A DNA stretch of 64,000 nt, taken from positions 1,812,057 through 1,876,056 of the forward strand of contig NZ_CP017921.1 in assembly GCF_001889405.1 (NCBI RefSeq). The letters run 5' to 3'. Position numbers and translations under genes: made by a program. This DNA is from Methanohalophilus halophilus (GTDB lineage: Archaea > Halobacteriota > Methanosarcinia > Methanosarcinales > Methanosarcinaceae). This document shows positions 1-9,042 of this stretch, piece after piece (the first letter of the stretch is position 1; each line of letters begins with the position of its first letter). The notes beneath the pieces were generated by a model. The model saw only the letters and a list, made by a program, of their open reading frames with translations, was not told the DNA's origin and searched no databases.

Positions 1-926
1 AGGATGGAAAGGTAACGTATTTGCAAGGTATCATTGTAGACATCACAGAAAGAAAGCATTCTAATGATTTCATGCATCTGCAGTATGATCTTGACAGTGT
101 CCTCAGTTCTGCCACATCAAATAGCGAGACATTCAACAGGCTACTGGAACTTGCACTGAGAATCACACCCATTGATTCAGGAGCCCTGTACCTTGTTGAC
201 GATAAAACAGGAGACCTGGACCTGGTAGCTCATCACGGACTGTCTGATCAGTTTGTGAATAGCACCTCCCACTATGAAAGGAATTCAGTACAGACACGAC
301 TGGTTATGAGTGGACAGGCGGTGTATAAACATCATTCCGAACTCAGCGCAATTACCAGCGGCAAGAACCTCCGGTATGAAGGCTTGCATGGAACTGCAAT
401 AATTCCGATTCGATACCACAACGAGATAATAGCTGCTCTCTATCTGTCCTCGCATTCTGAATATGAGATCCCCGATAAATCCAGACATGATCTCGAAACT
501 ATAGCAAAGCAAATCGGGGAAGTCCTATCAAATATGCACAAAGAAGCATCCGTCCAAAAGGAGATCAGTGATTTGCAGATATTGATTGACAATGTAAAAG
601 AAGGGATTGCCGTTACCGATAAAAAAGGAGCGTTGCTTTATACAAACAAGATACTTGAGAAGTGGATACGATACTCTGCAGATGAACTTAAAAAAATGGA
701 CATTACAGATCTATATCCGCTGAGATACAGGCATGTCCTGGATTCTGTAAACAAGCCAATAAACCAAAACCGGCCTTATAGCGAAGATATCAGGCTACAT
801 TCCAGCACAGGAAGAGAAATTCCCTGCAGAGTAACTCTTAAGAATATAAAATGGAACGAAAAAGATTGCATACTTGGAATCTACGAACACATCAATACAT
901 CAGCAACCTCCATTCATAATACATAA
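1..926 (+). CDS. GAF/PAS sensor protein, C-terminal part (gene runs off left edge)
   Basis: The frame is open from the first bases: nucleotides 3-20 read DGKVTY and lead into a typical PAS C-terminal ending (GIIVDITERK), so the gene starts outside the window. A GAF domain follows (about nt 100-550, with GALYLVDDKTGDLDLVAHHG and a later TAIIPI strand), then a PAS domain (about nt 575-890, ILIDNVKEGIAVTDKKG). The protein ends soon after this PAS (EHINTS), with no HisKA or HATPase domain. It is therefore a sensory protein without a C-terminal transmitter, or one whose output domain lies upstream. PAS/GAF proteins of this layout are abundant in Methanosarcinales, usually cytoplasmic, and sense redox state or small ligands. 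The ligand cannot be told from sequence. Confidence 0.85.
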   Translation, partial: DGKVTYLQGIIVDITERKHSNDFMHLQYDLDSVLSSATSNSETFNRLLELALRITPIDSGALYLVDDKTGDLDLVAHHGLSDQFVNSTSHYERNSVQTRLVMSGQAVYKHHSELSAITSGKNLRYEGLHGTAIIPIRYHNEIIAALYLSSHSEYEIPDKSRHDLETIAKQIGEVLSNMHKEASVQKEISDLQILIDNVKEGIAVTDKKGALLYTNKILEKWIRYSADELKKMDITDLYPLRYRHVLDSVNKPINQNRPYSEDIRLHSSTGREIPCRVTLKNIKWNEKDCILGIYEHINTSATSIHNT

Positions 927-998
927 AGTCCGAAGATATTTATATATTAGAAGGACTATCGTTGTTAAATTCAACAGGGATGACTGCGGAGTGAATTC

Positions 999-1877
999 AT
1001 GAGTCCTAGAAAAAAAGATGAGAAAAAATATACAAAATATGTAGGTATATTCCTTGCAGTAATAATGGTCGGATCAATCGGCATGTTCTTTTTCAGTGGA
1101 GCAGGAAACAACAACAATAATGAACAAACATCTGAAAATGGTCAGGTATCTGGTTTTGAGAGTGTGCCGGGTGAACATATAGAAATAACATTAAACTCCA
1201 TTCAGGATGGTCTGCAGGTAACTCCAGATAATGTTACTACAGCCAGATACATGAACATTGCCTCCCTGAAAGGTACACCACTGCAATATCTTACCGGTAA
1301 TACATCCGTTTACAATAATTTCTACGGGTCAAATGTAACCAAACTGTATTCAGCAGGATATGATAATTCTTCATGGATAGAAATGCATGAGATTGACCCA
1401 AAGGTTGTGGCATTCCAGTATTATACTGCCCCTGAAACATATAAGGGATACCAGCCCCTTTCCAGAGGTCAGGGCATCTACAATGTCATAGGAACTCCCA
1501 TGGTATTGGGAGAACAACAGAGTGTTGAAGACACAATAGATGTAATTGAAGGAGATGCAGAATCTGCCCAAAAGTTCAATGAGATTCTCCAATTCGCAAG
1601 TACAGATGCCCCTATACAGCAGGTTGTTGATCTGGAAAATGAGTTCGCAGACCAGTATTATGTTGAGTGGGATATTGAAGATGATAACAGTTTCAGAAGA
1701 ACTGCCCTTTATGCTGATCCCACAGAAAACACAATGACCAACCTGACAACCAGGGCATCCAACACAAGCCAGAGAGGCCTAAATTACAATATTACAGAAT
1801 ATGGGAATATTATCAAGGTGGACATCACTGCCAATGCATCTAACTTCTATGCAATGGCCATGGAACCCATCCAGTAA
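999..1877 (+). CDS. Membrane-anchored hypothetical protein
   Basis: This is a 292-residue protein I do not recognise. It starts with a short basic stretch (MSPRKKDEKKYTKY), then one transmembrane segment (about residues 15-35, VGIFLAVIMVGSIGMFFF), then an Asn-rich linker (GNNNNNEQ). The remaining ~240 residues would lie outside the cell: polar, with several N-X-S/T sequons (NTS, NVT, NTT) that archaeal N-glycosylation could use. There are no cysteines or obvious catalytic motifs. A TATA-like stretch (TTTATATAT, about 939-947) sits in the 72-bp gap after the sensor gene, so it probably has its own promoter. Homologues limited to methanogens are expected, but that is inference. Confidence 0.75.
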   Translation: MSPRKKDEKKYTKYVGIFLAVIMVGSIGMFFFSGAGNNNNNEQTSENGQVSGFESVPGEHIEITLNSIQDGLQVTPDNVTTARYMNIASLKGTPLQYLTGNTSVYNNFYGSNVTKLYSAGYDNSSWIEMHEIDPKVVAFQYYTAPETYKGYQPLSRGQGIYNVIGTPMVLGEQQSVEDTIDVIEGDAESAQKFNEILQFASTDAPIQQVVDLENEFADQYYVEWDIEDDNSFRRTALYADPTENTMTNLTTRASNTSQRGLNYNITEYGNIIKVDITANASNFYAMAMEPIQ

Positions 1878-1960
1878 TTTTTCCTTTTACTTTTTTAAAT
1901 CGATACCAGAAGTTTTATAATCGATAGGCATATTCAAGAAGTGCTATCGAATTGTCGCAA

Positions 1961-1969
1961 GTTATATAT
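1961..1969 (+). promoter_or_regulatory. TATA box of the ribosomal protein operon
   Basis: GTTATATAT is a strong archaeal TATA element preceded by a BRE-like CGCAA. Transcription would begin near 1990-1995, leaving a leader of about 110 nt before rpl7ae. A nearly identical CGCAA-(G/C)TTATATATG block precedes the ABC transporter at 39543-39557. Confidence 0.55.
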
Positions 1970-2060
1970 GTACCAGTGGCGATTCATACCAAATACTCCA
2001 ACGAATGTAAACAGTATGGTAGAATTGACCTTTGTTTGCATCTATACAATGAATAATGAC

Positions 2061-2084
2061 AAACCGCGGTGTAAACCGTGATTT
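2061..2084 (+). promoter_or_regulatory. Leader hairpin with GUAA tetraloop upstream of rpl7ae
   Basis: The sequence folds as AAA-C-CGCGGT-(GTAA)-ACCGTG-A-TTT: six pairs (one G.U), a C/A mismatch, then three A-U pairs, capped by a GNRA loop. It ends three bases before the AAGGAG ribosome binding site of the L7Ae gene. Leader hairpins can mediate autoregulation of ribosomal protein operons. L7Ae itself binds kink-turns, and no canonical k-turn is evident here, so a regulatory role is inference. Confidence 0.4.
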
Positions 2085-2101
2085 CGAAGGAGATAGAAAT
2101 T

Positions 2102-2455
2102 ATGGCAAAATTTGATGTTCCAGATGAACTAATAGATAAAGCTCTTGAAGCAGTAGAAGTTGCCAGAGATACTGGCAAGGTAAAAAAAGGAGCTAACGAA
2201 GCTACAAAGGCTGTAGAAAGAGGTATTGCAAAACTGACAGTCATTGCGGATGATGTTGAACCTGCAGAAGTAGTAGCTCACATTGGTCCCCTTTGTGAAG
2301 AAAAGAATGCACCTTACATCTACGTAAAACAGCAGAAAGAACTTGGAGCCGCCTGTGGAATAGGCGTTGGCTGTGCTGCAGTAGTAATTACAGATGCAGG
2401 TAAGGGCGCAGAGACCATCGAGGACCTGGCCGAAAAAGTCAGTGCCCTCAAATAA
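2102..2455 (+). CDS. rpl7ae: 50S ribosomal protein L7Ae
   Basis: 117 residues, the usual length of archaeal L7Ae. It has the family signatures [14 protein letters not shown] near the N terminus and [15 protein letters not shown] near the C terminus. L7Ae binds kink-turn and K-loop RNAs. In archaea it is both a ribosomal protein and a core part of box C/D and H/ACA RNPs and of RNase P. The start at MAKFDVPDE is chosen because AAGGAG lies nine bases upstream; an in-frame codon eight residues earlier lacks such a site. It is the first gene of the cluster L7Ae-S28e-L24e-Ndk-aIF5B-S6e, a gene order widely conserved in Euryarchaeota. Confidence 0.97.
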   Translation: MAKFDVPDELIDKALEAVEVARDTGKVKKGANEATKAVERGIAKLTVIADDVEPAEVVAHIGPLCEEKNAPYIYVKQQKELGAACGIGVGCAAVVITDAGKGAETIEDLAEKVSALK

Positions 2456-2484
2456 ACTTATCCATAAAAAAGGAGTAATTCTCC

Positions 2485-2700
2485 ATGGCAGATGAAAACT
2501 TAGGATATGCCGCGGAGGTCATAGATGTCATCGGCAATACCGGCATGCATGGCGAAGCAAGCCAGATCCAGTGCAGGGTACTGGATGGTCGGGACAAGGG
2601 CAGGATCATCACCCGTAACTGTATGGGCCCTGTTCGTATCGGCGATGTGCTGATGCTGATGGAGACTTCCAGAGAGGCAAAGAAACTTACAACAAGGTGA
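2485..2700 (+). CDS. rps28e: 30S ribosomal protein S28e
   Basis: 71 residues, matching the family throughout: [20 protein letters not shown] in the N-terminal OB-fold strands and the closing [10 protein letters not shown]28e is an archaeal/eukaryotic small-subunit protein near the mRNA exit channel. A ribosome binding site (AAAGGAG) lies 13 bases upstream. It is followed six bases later by rpl24e, so translation is probably coupled. Confidence 0.97.
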   Translation: MADENLGYAAEVIDVIGNTGMHGEASQIQCRVLDGRDKGRIITRNCMGPVRIGDVLMLMETSREAKKLTTR

Positions 2701-2706
2701 TGCGCA

Positions 2707-2895
2707 ATGGAAACCAAGAAATGCTCTTTCTGCGGAACTAAACTGGAACCTGGAACTGGTATCCTTTTTGCAAAGAAGGACGGTTCTACTTACAACTTTT
2801 GCTCCTCTAAATGCAGGAACAATTACAAGATGGGTAGACTTCCAAGGCGTACTATCTGGACCGAAACGGGCAGAACCTACATGAAAAAAGCCTGA
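2707..2895 (+). CDS. rpl24e: 50S ribosomal protein L24e
   Basis: 62 residues with the zinc ribbon of the L24e family: CSFCG at residues 6-10 and CSSKC at about 36-40, followed by [15 protein letters not shown]. It binds the large subunit as part of the interface bridge. It sits between S28e and Ndk with gaps of only 6 and 14 bases, consistent with a single transcript. Confidence 0.97.
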   Translation: METKKCSFCGTKLEPGTGILFAKKDGSTYNFCSSKCRNNYKMGRLPRRTIWTETGRTYMKKA

Positions 2896-2909
2896 TGAGG
2901 AATTAATCA

Positions 2910-3359
2910 ATGGAACGCACATATGTTATGATCAAACCAGATGGAGTCCAGAGGGGACTTATTGGTGAGATCATAGGAAGAATCGAAAGGAGAGGCCTCA
3001 AGATAAGTGCCATGCGCATGAATGTTATCGATGAGAATGATGCAAAGGAACATTACAGCGAACACTGCGAAAAGCCATTTTTCGGTTCACTTATATCCTA
3101 TGTAATTTCCGCTCCTTCAGTTTCAATGATTGTTGAAGGTAAGGATGCAATAAAATCCATGAGAACAATAAATGGTGCCACCAATCCATCCGAAGCAATG
3201 CCTGGTACTATCAGGGGCGATTTTGCTCTTGAAACCGGTAGAAATGTGGTACATGCATCCGATTCAGTAGAATCAGCTGAAAGAGAAATCAACATCCATT
3301 TCAAGGATGATGAGACAAACGAATATACCCGTATAGACGAAGAATGGCTCTATGAGTGA
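2910..3359 (+). CDS. ndk: Nucleoside diphosphate kinase
   Basis: 149 residues. It opens with [20 protein letters not shown], carrying the nucleotide-binding lysine, and contains [16 protein letters not shown] with the histidine that is phosphorylated in the ping-pong transfer of the gamma-phosphate from ATP to other nucleoside diphosphates. It is slightly shorter than the bacterial oligomeric form but complete. Its stop region overlaps the upstream open frame of the aIF5B gene, and the preferred start of that gene lies 38 bases further on. Location in this translation cluster is typical for archaea. Confidence 0.97.
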   Translation: MERTYVMIKPDGVQRGLIGEIIGRIERRGLKISAMRMNVIDENDAKEHYSEHCEKPFFGSLISYVISAPSVSMIVEGKDAIKSMRTINGATNPSEAMPGTIRGDFALETGRNVVHASDSVESAEREINIHFKDDETNEYTRIDEEWLYE

Positions 3360-3397
3360 GTACCCTTTTGCTCACTCTCCTGTTTCTTAAGGAAGGG

Positions 3398-5179
3398 ATG
3401 CATATTACCGATAACGAAAATCTCAGGACACCCATTGTATGCGTTATGGGACATGTGGATCACGGTAAGACCACACTGTTAGACAGAATACGCGGTAGTT
3501 CTGTGGCTGCAGGAGAAGCCGGTGCGATCACCCAGCATATCGGTGCAACGGAAGTAATGATCGATTCCATAATAGAACGTAGTGGTGCTTCCGGGATGAA
3601 GAACAATTTCATCGTACCCGGCCTTTTATTCATAGATACACCGGGACACCATGCATTCACATCCCTGCGTAGCAGAGGAGGAGCACTTGCAGATCTGGCA
3701 GTGGTAATTGTAGATATAAATGAGGGCTTCATGCCCCAGACAAAAGAAAGTCTGCAAATACTCAAACGATTCAAAACTCCCTTTGTGGTTGTGGCAAATA
3801 AGATAGACAGGATACATGGTTGGCAACCACATGAAAACGCGAGTTTTCTGGAAACTTACAACAAACAAAGTGAACGTGTAAGAGCCGATCTTGATAACAA
3901 GTTCTATGAAATTGTCGGGGAACTATATAACAGTGGTTTTAATTCTGAACGCTATGACCGTGTTTCTGACTTCCAGAGAAATATAGGAATAATACCAATA
4001 AGCGCGGTTACCGGCGAAGGTATACCTGACCTACTTATGGTATTACTCGGGCTGGCCCAGAAATTCCTCGAATCTAATCTTCATTATAACGCAAGTGGAC
4101 CTGGTGAAGGAACAATACTTGAAGTAAAGGAAGAAAAGGGCTTGGGAACTACCATCGATATTATTCTCTATGATGGAACCCTCAAAAAAGGGGATACTAT
4201 TATAGTCGGAAGTCTTGGGGAGCCTATTCAGACCAAAGTGAGGGCTTTGCTAAAACCCAATCCAATGGGAGAAATATCCGCCGAGGAAAAGTTCCAGAAT
4301 GTGGAATCAGTTACGGCTGCTATTGGTGTAAAGATATCTGCGCCAAATCTTGATGATGCACTCTCAGGAGCCACTGTAAGAGCGGCTAACCCGGAAAACC
4401 TTGAAACAATTGTCAAAGAGGTTCAAGAGGAACTTGAAGAGGTACAGATTAGTACGGGCACCATAGGTGTGACTCTTAAAGCAGATACCATCGGATCACT
4501 GGAAGCGCTTGTTAATGAGCTCCAGAAGGAGGATATACCCATCAGAAAAGCCGAAGTAGGAGACATATCCCAGAGGGATATTATCGAGGTTTCGGCTATT
4601 GAAGATCCTTTTAATGCGGTTCTTATCGGCTTTAATGTGAAAATGTTACCTGATGCAAAAGAAAAAGCAAAGGGTGCCGATCTCAAAATATTCCAGAATG
4701 ATGTTATTTACAGGCTTATTGATGATTACAAAGACTGGGTCAAAGAAAAGAAGGAGAAATCCGAAAAAACAATATCCCAGCTCATAGTCAAGCCTGCAAG
4801 ATTCCTGCTTCTTCCAGAATGTACGTTCAGACAAAGCAAACCTGCTGTTGTTGGTGTAAGAATCACAGGTGGAAAGGTCAAAACTAACATCGGTGTTACA
4901 GATAACAGTGGTAGAGTTGTAGGCACAATAAAAGGACTCCAATTAGAAGGAGAAAACATCAAGGAAGCCAGTGCAGGGATGGAAGTTGCAATGGCGATTG
5001 ATGGACCTACAATAGGTCGCCAGATCAAAGAAGGTGATGTACTTTATTCAAATATTCCCGAAAAGCATGCAAAGGTGCTTGAAACGGAGATACTTGACTC
5101 ACTTTCGGCAGATGAAATGGAAACCCTCGATGCTTTCCTTGAAATCAAACGCAGGGATAATCCGTTCTGGGCCAAGTAA
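3398..5179 (+). CDS. infB: Translation initiation factor IF-2/aIF5B
   Basis: 593 residues, the archaeal/eukaryotic aIF5B type rather than bacterial IF-2. The G domain is at the N terminus, with G1 GHVDHGKTT, G3 DTPGHHAF and G4 NKID. Domain II, the long linker and a C-terminal barrel (RITGGKVKTNIGVTDNSG) follow. The G1-G3 interval is clean, so no intein is present. The factor promotes subunit joining and stabilises initiator tRNA. The start at MHITDNENLRTP is chosen because GGAAGG lies just upstream and homologues begin a few residues before the G1 loop. An earlier ATG at 3356 would add 14 hydrophobic residues ([11 protein letters not shown]) with no family match. Confidence 0.95.
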   Translation: MHITDNENLRTPIVCVMGHVDHGKTTLLDRIRGSSVAAGEAGAITQHIGATEVMIDSIIERSGASGMKNNFIVPGLLFIDTPGHHAFTSLRSRGGALADLAVVIVDINEGFMPQTKESLQILKRFKTPFVVVANKIDRIHGWQPHENASFLETYNKQSERVRADLDNKFYEIVGELYNSGFNSERYDRVSDFQRNIGIIPISAVTGEGIPDLLMVLLGLAQKFLESNLHYNASGPGEGTILEVKEEKGLGTTIDIILYDGTLKKGDTIIVGSLGEPIQTKVRALLKPNPMGEISAEEKFQNVESVTAAIGVKISAPNLDDALSGATVRAANPENLETIVKEVQEELEEVQISTGTIGVTLKADTIGSLEALVNELQKEDIPIRKAEVGDISQRDIIEVSAIEDPFNAVLIGFNVKMLPDAKEKAKGADLKIFQNDVIYRLIDDYKDWVKEKKEKSEKTISQLIVKPARFLLLPECTFRQSKPAVVGVRITGGKVKTNIGVTDNSGRVVGTIKGLQLEGENIKEASAGMEVAMAIDGPTIGRQIKEGDVLYSNIPEKHAKVLETEILDSLSADEMETLDAFLEIKRRDNPFWAK

Positions 5180-5207
5180 TAATATTAATTGATGTTGGAG
5201 GTAAATA

Positions 5208-5612
5208 ATGGTAGATTTCAAAATTGTCGTATCAGATCCAAAAGCCAAAGCATACCAATTCGATGTGAGTGGTGCCGAGGCAAATAAGTTCATAGGAAAA
5301 GCAATAGGCGAAACTGTAGAAGGAACGGTAGTCGGTCTCCCCGGTTACACCATCCAGATTACTGGAGGAAGTGATAGAAGCGGTTTTGTCATGCTTAAGA
5401 ATGTACCCGGTCCCAAGAGGCAGAGATTACTCGTAGCCGAGGGTGTCGGATATAAGCCAAAAGACAAAGGAATGCGTCGCCGTAAATTCCTAAGAGGAAG
5501 GGAAATAGCTCCGGATATTGTCCAGATCAACACAAAGGTTGTTGGATACGGAGACAAAACCATCGAAGAAATTCTCGGTGGCGGTGAAGAGGGAGAAACT
5601 TCCGAAGAGTAA
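5208..5612 (+). CDS. rps6e: 30S ribosomal protein S6e
   Basis: 134 residues with the S6e core: [20 protein letters not shown], then the GSDRSGFVM and PGPKRQRLL segments and the basic [13 protein letters not shown] stretch. Archaeal S6e lacks the long C-terminal tail of the eukaryotic protein and here ends in an acidic [11 protein letters not shown]. An excellent ribosome binding site (GGAGG) precedes the ATG. It is the last gene of the cluster, followed by a hairpin and T-run. Confidence 0.97.
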   Translation: MVDFKIVVSDPKAKAYQFDVSGAEANKFIGKAIGETVEGTVVGLPGYTIQITGGSDRSGFVMLKNVPGPKRQRLLVAEGVGYKPKDKGMRRRKFLRGREIAPDIVQINTKVVGYGDKTIEEILGGGEEGETSEE

Positions 5613-5630
5613 ATCTCCCGCCCTTTTTTA
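5591..5630 (+). terminator. Terminator of the ribosomal operon
   Basis: GGGAGA (5591-5596) pairs with TCTCCC (5614-5619) around the S6e stop codon, and a run of six T follows (5624-5629). Stem plus T-run at the end of a tandem cluster suggests transcription termination. In archaea the T-run is the more important element. Confidence 0.5.
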
Positions 5631-5763
5631 TTTCAAGTGACATTTCACTCCGGATACTCGTTATAGGTTACACATTATTATATCTTCAATTACATTATAA
5701 TACAATAGTTATTTATAAAAATTAATTATATTGTATGTATAGAGAATTGGGGATAGATGTGGC

Positions 5764-6123
5764 ATGGATATCCGGAATTCAAATATAAAACAGCTTTTCT
5801 CTTATGAGAAGAAAGCCAGCAGACTGGAATTATTTTTCAGGATCATTTATTCCATTCTTATAGGAATTGTACTCTATATATACGGGATATTTACAGGAAT
5901 CTGTCTTGTCCTTCAATGGTTAGTAATCCTTATTGCAGGAAGAAGGATCGAAGGATTAAACCGTATCATAAAGGGCTACCTTGAGTACTATACTCATGTC
6001 ATAGGTTATCTTTTCCTAACAACTGATATCAGGCCTTCCATAAAACCACCCTCAATAGCAATATTTGAAAAGAAGCTGTACTATGACAGGGATACAGTAG
6101 AGATAATAAAAAAAGATAACTGA
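5764..6123 (+). CDS. DUF4389-type membrane protein
   Basis: 119 residues. It contains the DUF4389 pattern: an N-terminal amphipathic start (SYEKKASRLELFFRIIYS), two hydrophobic segments (about residues 28-60, IIYSILIGIVLYIYGIFTGICLVLQWLVILIAGRR, given here as landmarks), and the conserved NRIIKGYLEYYTHVIGYLFL followed by a short cytosolic-looking tail. The family is widespread in archaea and actinobacteria, and its function is unknown. The gene has its own upstream AT-rich region and stands alone between the ribosomal operon and the FilR1-type regulator. Confidence 0.7.
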   Translation: MDIRNSNIKQLFSYEKKASRLELFFRIIYSILIGIVLYIYGIFTGICLVLQWLVILIAGRRIEGLNRIIKGYLEYYTHVIGYLFLTTDIRPSIKPPSIAIFEKKLYYDRDTVEIIKKDN

Positions 6124-6249
6124 TAGTAAAACGAAACCCACTCAAAAGTATAGATAGATGAAATCCAATGAACATATATTAAATATATAAAAGAAGTCAA
6201 TTTGTGGACATATTTTATACCAATTTAACGCAAAGCAGGAAGAATAGAC

Positions 6250-7038
6250 ATGAGGCGCTCACTTATTGACATTACATGTTTTTCCGAAAAACGTAAGGGT
6301 CTTCTTCTCCTGCTTATGGAAGGCAATAAGGATATTGATGAAATAAAAGAAATCCTTGATGAAACTTCGCCTTCAATTCTTCCCCAGATAAAAATATTAA
6401 AAGAAAACGGCCTCATCGTTCAGGAAAATGGAATGTATTCATTAACCAGAATTGGCATGCTGCTGGTGCACATGCTCCAGGAGGTCTTTAAAACATTTGA
6501 TGTACTTGAAGATCATTTCGATTATTTAAATGAACATGATTTAACCCCTATTCCAAAGGAATTATTACATCATATCGGAGAATTAAATAATAGTGAATAT
6601 GTCGTACCATCCCTTACAGATGCATTCGATCCTTTCGCAAAGATAAAACCACTTACAAAAATGTCTATCTGGATTAAAGCTTTTATTGCAGTCTATCATC
6701 CAGAATATCCCCCGTTTGCCTCTGAAATGGTCTCAAAGGGAGCAAACTTATCGCTGATAATGACAGAACCGATATTTGAAAAAATGAAAAATGATTATCC
6801 TGAAGCAACCCAGATACTCAAAAATTCAGACAATTCCCAGATATTGATCTACAAAGGAGAAGTTATGCCCTCCTTAATCATTGCTTCTGATAAATACTTC
6901 CTGTTATCCCTTATGTTGAAAACATGCCGTTATGACAACAGCTACCTTATGGGTACAGAAAAAGCAGCCATCAAATGGACTACCAAACTGTATGAATGGT
7001 ATGAAAAAAAATCAGAGTTAGTCCCAAAAAAGGACTAA
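6250..7038 (+). CDS. Winged-helix regulator of the methanogen FilR1/DUF1724 family
   Basis: 262 residues. The N-terminal winged helix (about residues 1-75) has a recognition region LDETSPSILPQIKILKENGLI. The middle and C-terminal part (PKELLHHIGELNNSEYVVPSLTDAF, then ISMIT-like and LLSL-like strands) matches the methanogenesis regulatory FilR1 (DUF1724) domain. In Methanosarcina, regulators of this type control methyltransferase genes or respond to growth substrate, but the target here cannot be read from the sequence. It converges with the flavin-type gene at 7046, and a hairpin covers its stop codon. Confidence 0.8.
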   Translation: MRRSLIDITCFSEKRKGLLLLLMEGNKDIDEIKEILDETSPSILPQIKILKENGLIVQENGMYSLTRIGMLLVHMLQEVFKTFDVLEDHFDYLNEHDLTPIPKELLHHIGELNNSEYVVPSLTDAFDPFAKIKPLTKMSIWIKAFIAVYHPEYPPFASEMVSKGANLSLIMTEPIFEKMKNDYPEATQILKNSDNSQILIYKGEVMPSLIIASDKYFLLSLMLKTCRYDNSYLMGTEKAAIKWTTKLYEWYEKKSELVPKKD

Positions 7039-7039
7039 C
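7017..7039. terminator. Hairpin at the convergent 3' ends of the FilR1-type regulator and the flavin-type gene
   Basis: GTTAGTCC (7017-7024) and GGACTAAC (7032-7039) form an eight-pair stem with a seven-base A-rich loop. The regulator's TAA stop lies in the right arm (7036-7038). The opposing gene ends seven bases further on. This is one of several stop-codon palindromes at convergent junctions in the window. Confidence 0.5.
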
Positions 7040-7045
7040 ATAATT

Positions 7046-7450
7046 TCAGAGCAACTTCTTTCCGGCTTCAGGGCCGCCTTTGCACTCAAAGACATCGGTA
7101 ATTTTCATGACAATCAAAGCCTTGGCAGGATATTTCTCTCCTTTTTCCTTTGCCATGGCATATGCAGCATCGTACTCATCACCTTCAGTCTTAATTTCAA
7201 CATCGCCTTTTATCTGGAAGCAGCCCTTTGAGCCTTCACCCCATACATAAAGTGATGCTTTAGGATTTTCTTCAAGATTATTGCGGGTTTTCAAAAAATA
7301 ATTATCCACAATCCAGATAGTTGCATCATCCACCAGTTTGCACATACCAATTGGAATTACATTTGGTATACCTTCTTTAGATGCGGTGGCAAGGGGAAGC
7401 GGCCTGACATTGGCAATTGATTCTTTCATATCTTCTGTGAGTTTTACCAT
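7046..7450 (-). CDS. Pyridoxamine 5'-phosphate oxidase-like flavin-binding protein
   Basis: 134 residues, the length of single-domain FMN-binding split-barrel proteins. Family features are the PLPLATASKEGIPNVIPIGMC entry strand, TIWIVDNYFLKTRNNLEENPKASLYVW in the middle and KGDVEIKTEGDEYDAAY near the end. Such proteins bind FMN or F420. The true PdxH reaction is unlikely in a genome that makes pyridoxal phosphate with the neighbouring PdxST pair, so pyridoxamine oxidase activity should not be assumed. It is transcribed in the same direction as pdxST but lies beyond pdxT, about 76 bp downstream of it. Confidence 0.8.
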   Translation of the reverse strand: MVKLTEDMKESIANVRPLPLATASKEGIPNVIPIGMCKLVDDATIWIVDNYFLKTRNNLEENPKASLYVWGEGSKGCFQIKGDVEIKTEGDEYDAAYAMAKEKGEKYPAKALIVMKITDVFECKGGPEAGKKLL

Positions 7451-7526
7451 ATTTAAATCTCCTTGATAGATAATAAAAATAGTAAAGTAAAGGTATATTA
7501 CATTTATGATTTTTTAATTTCTGACT

Positions 7527-8126
7527 TCAGGTAACCGAAATCATATCCAGGAAATAATGATGCAACCGCAGATCAGGTGTCAGTTCGGGGTGGAAAGCCA
7601 GAGCAAGTACATTGTTTTGTCTTGCTGCTACAATTCTCCCATTAATTGTTGACAATACATCAACTTCCGGGCCTGCATCCATGATTGCAGGTGCCCGGAT
7701 GAAAATTGCTGTATAGGGAGAATCCAGGAATGGAAGATCCAGATCAACCTCAAAGGACTCCCGCTGCCTTCCAAAAGCATTCCGATTGACTTTTACATCC
7801 ATCAGACCAAGAAGATGCTGATGAGTCTTATGCACCTGTTCGTCCCCGCGGGTTGCCACAAGGATCAAGCCGGCACAGGTGCCAAGTACAGGAATGCCTT
7901 TCATTGCAGCATTCTGAATTTCACCTGCAATCCCTTCTCTTTCAATGAGGCGGCCCAATGTTGTACTTTCCCCTCCGGGCAGTATGACGGCGTCACACCG
8001 GGGGACGATGCCTTCATGACGGATTTCCAGCACTTCACCTTCAATCCCCCTTTCGCAAAGAGCACGTTCTACGGCATCAATATGTTCGGAAACATCACCC
8101 TGTATGGCGATTATACCGATACGCAT
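7527..8126 (-). CDS. pdxT: Pyridoxal 5'-phosphate synthase glutaminase subunit PdxT
   Basis: 199 residues. Class I glutaminase features are visible: GGESTTLGRL after the first strands, GTCAGLILVA with the nucleophilic cysteine, and AFHPELTPD with the catalytic histidine and glutamate near the end. PdxT releases ammonia from glutamine and channels it to PdxS. The start at MRIGIIAIQGD is chosen because the family begins exactly there; the upstream extension overlaps pdxS. It follows pdxS by 19 bases in the same operon. Confidence 0.95.
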   Translation of the reverse strand: MRIGIIAIQGDVSEHIDAVERALCERGIEGEVLEIRHEGIVPRCDAVILPGGESTTLGRLIEREGIAGEIQNAAMKGIPVLGTCAGLILVATRGDEQVHKTHQHLLGLMDVKVNRNAFGRQRESFEVDLDLPFLDSPYTAIFIRAPAIMDAGPEVDVLSTINGRIVAARQNNVLALAFHPELTPDLRLHHYFLDMISVT

Positions 8127-8145
8127 CAATTTCACCGTTGATAAT

Positions 8146-9042
8146 TTACCAGCCACGTGTCTGCAGAGCTTCTTCAGGAGGTATAGTGTCAGCACTCATG
8201 CCCTTCATTCCGGAACCAATTCCTCTGGAAATTTCTGCCAGTTTTTCGGGGTTGTCATAATTGTTAACAGCTTCCACAACTGCTTTAGCCATCATTTCAG
8301 GATTTTCAGCCTTGAAAATTCCAGAGCCTACGAATACACCATCTGCACCCAGCCTCATCATTAGGGCAGCATCTGCGGGGGTGGCAACACCACCTGCTGC
8401 AAAGTTTACCACAGGCAAACGCTGTAAGTCTGCAGACTCCAGAACAAGTTCTATGGGTGCTTCGATGTCACGGGCAACCTTAATGAGTTCTTCTTTGTCC
8501 TTACCGGCAAGTTCACGTACTTCACCCATGATCTTTTTCATGTGGCGAACTGCCTCACGGACATCCCCGGTACCTGCTTCACCTTTGGTACGTATCATTG
8601 CCGCACCTTCATTGATACGTCTCAGGGCTTCACCAAGATTTCTTGCACCACATACAAAAGGAACAGTAAAACCGGTTTTATCAATATGATACATTTCATC
8701 TGCAGGAGTCAGGACTTCAGACTCATCGACCATATCAGCTCCCAGGGATTCAAGGATTTCGGCTTCCACAAAATGCCCGATCCTGGCCTTTGCCATTACA
8801 GGAATTGTTACAGTATCAATGATCTGCGCAACGATTTCCGGATCTGCCATCCTGGCCACTCCACCGGCCTTACGGATATCAGCCGGAACTGCCTGCAGGG
8901 CCATTACAGCCACAGCCCCTGCTTCTTCGGCGATTCTAGCCTGCTCGGGGTTGGTTACATCCATAATAACCCCGCCTTTCTGCATTCTGGCAAAACCTCT
9001 TTTAATGAGTTCAGTACCGTGCCTTAAGTTTTCGAGTTCCAT
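8146..9042 (-). CDS. pdxS: Pyridoxal 5'-phosphate synthase subunit PdxS
   Basis: 298 residues, full length. It shows the TIM-barrel landmarks [29 protein letters not shown] with the catalytic lysine, [19 protein letters not shown] with the phosphate-binding glycines, and [16 protein letters not shown]. It condenses a pentose phosphate (ribose 5-phosphate or ribulose 5-phosphate), glyceraldehyde 3-phosphate and ammonia into pyridoxal phosphate, as a dodecamer with PdxT. rpiA, which makes one of its pentose substrates, lies 8 kb away in this window. A promoter should lie between 9043 and 9110. Confidence 0.96.
   Translation of the reverse strand: MELENLRHGTELIKRGFARMQKGGVIMDVTNPEQARIAEEAGAVAVMALQAVPADIRKAGGVARMADPEIVAQIIDTVTIPVMAKARIGHFVEAEILESLGADMVDESEVLTPADEMYHIDKTGFTVPFVCGARNLGEALRRINEGAAMIRTKGEAGTGDVREAVRHMKKIMGEVRELAGKDKEELIKVARDIEAPIELVLESADLQRLPVVNFAAGGVATPADAALMMRLGADGVFVGSGIFKAENPEMMAKAVVEAVNNYDNPEKLAEISRGIGSGMKGMSADTIPPEEALQTRGW

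Noticed and set aside
7046-7450. True PdxH (pyridoxamine phosphate oxidase)
   Set aside because: Only a short split-barrel domain is present, and the genome makes pyridoxal phosphate by PdxST.
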